Below, one piece after another: positions 22,650 through 22,726 of a stretch of 22,726 bases of DNA (positions are counted from its first letter, which is position 1; every line of letters begins with the position of its first letter). Both the position numbers and the translations under genes were made by a program. The notes beneath the pieces are model-generated. The model was not told the DNA's origin and made no database searches. It worked only from the letters and a program-made list of their open reading frames with translations. This DNA is from an uncultured Eubacteriales bacterium (GTDB lineage Bacteria; Bacillota_I; Bacilli_A; RF39; UBA660): positions 1 through 22,726 of the forward strand of contig CAJMAC010000018.1 in assembly GCA_905211265.1 (NCBI GenBank). The letters run 5' to 3'.

Positions 22650-22726
22650 AACACAACAATGTAACACAACAATGTAACACAACAATGTAACACAACAATG
22701 TAACACAACAATGTAACACAACAATG
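22650..22726. repeat. 13-bp tandem repeat, six units, running off the window
   Basis: Unit AACACAACAATGT repeated without a mismatch; the AATG core recurs at 22658, 22671, 22684, 22697, 22710 and 22723. Each complete unit junction reads ATGTAA, a start codon directly followed by a stop. The period is not a multiple of three, so the array cannot be a coding repeat, and every frame meets TAA. The last unit is cut by the window end. Confidence 0.95.

Noticed and set aside
22500..22724. Open frame on the minus strand with a repeated LCYIVVLHCCVT pattern
   Set aside because: It is an artefact of the 13-bp non-coding tandem repeat and the 3' end of the surface-protein gene; it has no ribosome-binding site and unnatural composition.
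22650..22726. CRISPR array
   Set aside because: The units are 13 bp and contiguous without spacers, and no cas genes are visible.

Overview
The window is a very AT-rich bacterial segment. Its codons mostly end in A or T, Shine-Dalgarno sites of the GGAGG type are strong, and intrinsic terminators are common. TGA is used as a stop and Trp is TGG, so this is the standard code and not the Mycoplasma code. An alpha/beta-type small acid-soluble spore protein shows a spore former, and an mraZ-rsmH-ftsL-PBP cluster shows a walled cell. This fits an uncultured, low-GC, endospore-forming Bacillota of the Bacilli type. That placement is an inference from gene content and composition.

Layout. 1-3260: a terminator-like hairpin, then a 1059-residue surface protein with a TasA/SipW-like N-terminus, three glycine-rich domains and two small disulfide-bearing Ig-like linkers; the last two glycine-rich domains share a nearly identical 474-bp block. 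3348-4614: two small unknown genes coupled to the 16S rRNA methyltransferase rsmE. 4615-7181: lon protease behind a long leader with a terminator-like hairpin. 7259-8915: a two-gene operon ending in a cytoplasm-start protein with a helical, LXG-like N-terminus and a glucosaminidase/lysozyme-like C-terminus. 8980-9255 (minus): a small Asn/Tyr/Pro/Gln-rich protein, possibly of the spore coat. 9353-12489: an archaeal/eukaryotic-style histidyl-tRNA synthetase, then mutL. 12602-16930: the division cluster mraZ (with a clear MraZ box), rsmH, ftsL and a PASTA transpeptidase, ending in an orphan type IV prepilin where mraY/murD would be usual. 17028-18197 (minus): an MFS-like membrane protein. 18292-18807: a HAD-like protein that seems to lack its last acidic motif. 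18965-20140: thiI. 20215-20418: the spore SASP gene. 20456-20949: a candidate structured RNA and a decayed DUF4143 ATPase tail. 20950-22566: a second N-terminally anchored surface protein whose last ~110 coding bases differ sharply in composition, followed by a hairpin and a 13-bp tandem repeat that runs off the window.

Most interesting. The end of the 20950-22566 gene looks like the variable region of a diversity-generating retroelement (DGR) target: a short, GC-rich island rich in NNC codons at the 3' end, closing in a GVRPTFYLK motif, with a strong hairpin just downstream. No reverse transcriptase, accessory gene or template repeat lies in the window, so this is a hypothesis with a direct test. 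Other items worth checking are the structured RNA at 20512-20623, the start-stop tandem repeats at the right edge, the homogenised domains of the first gene, the lon leader hairpin and the LXG-like wall hydrolase operon.
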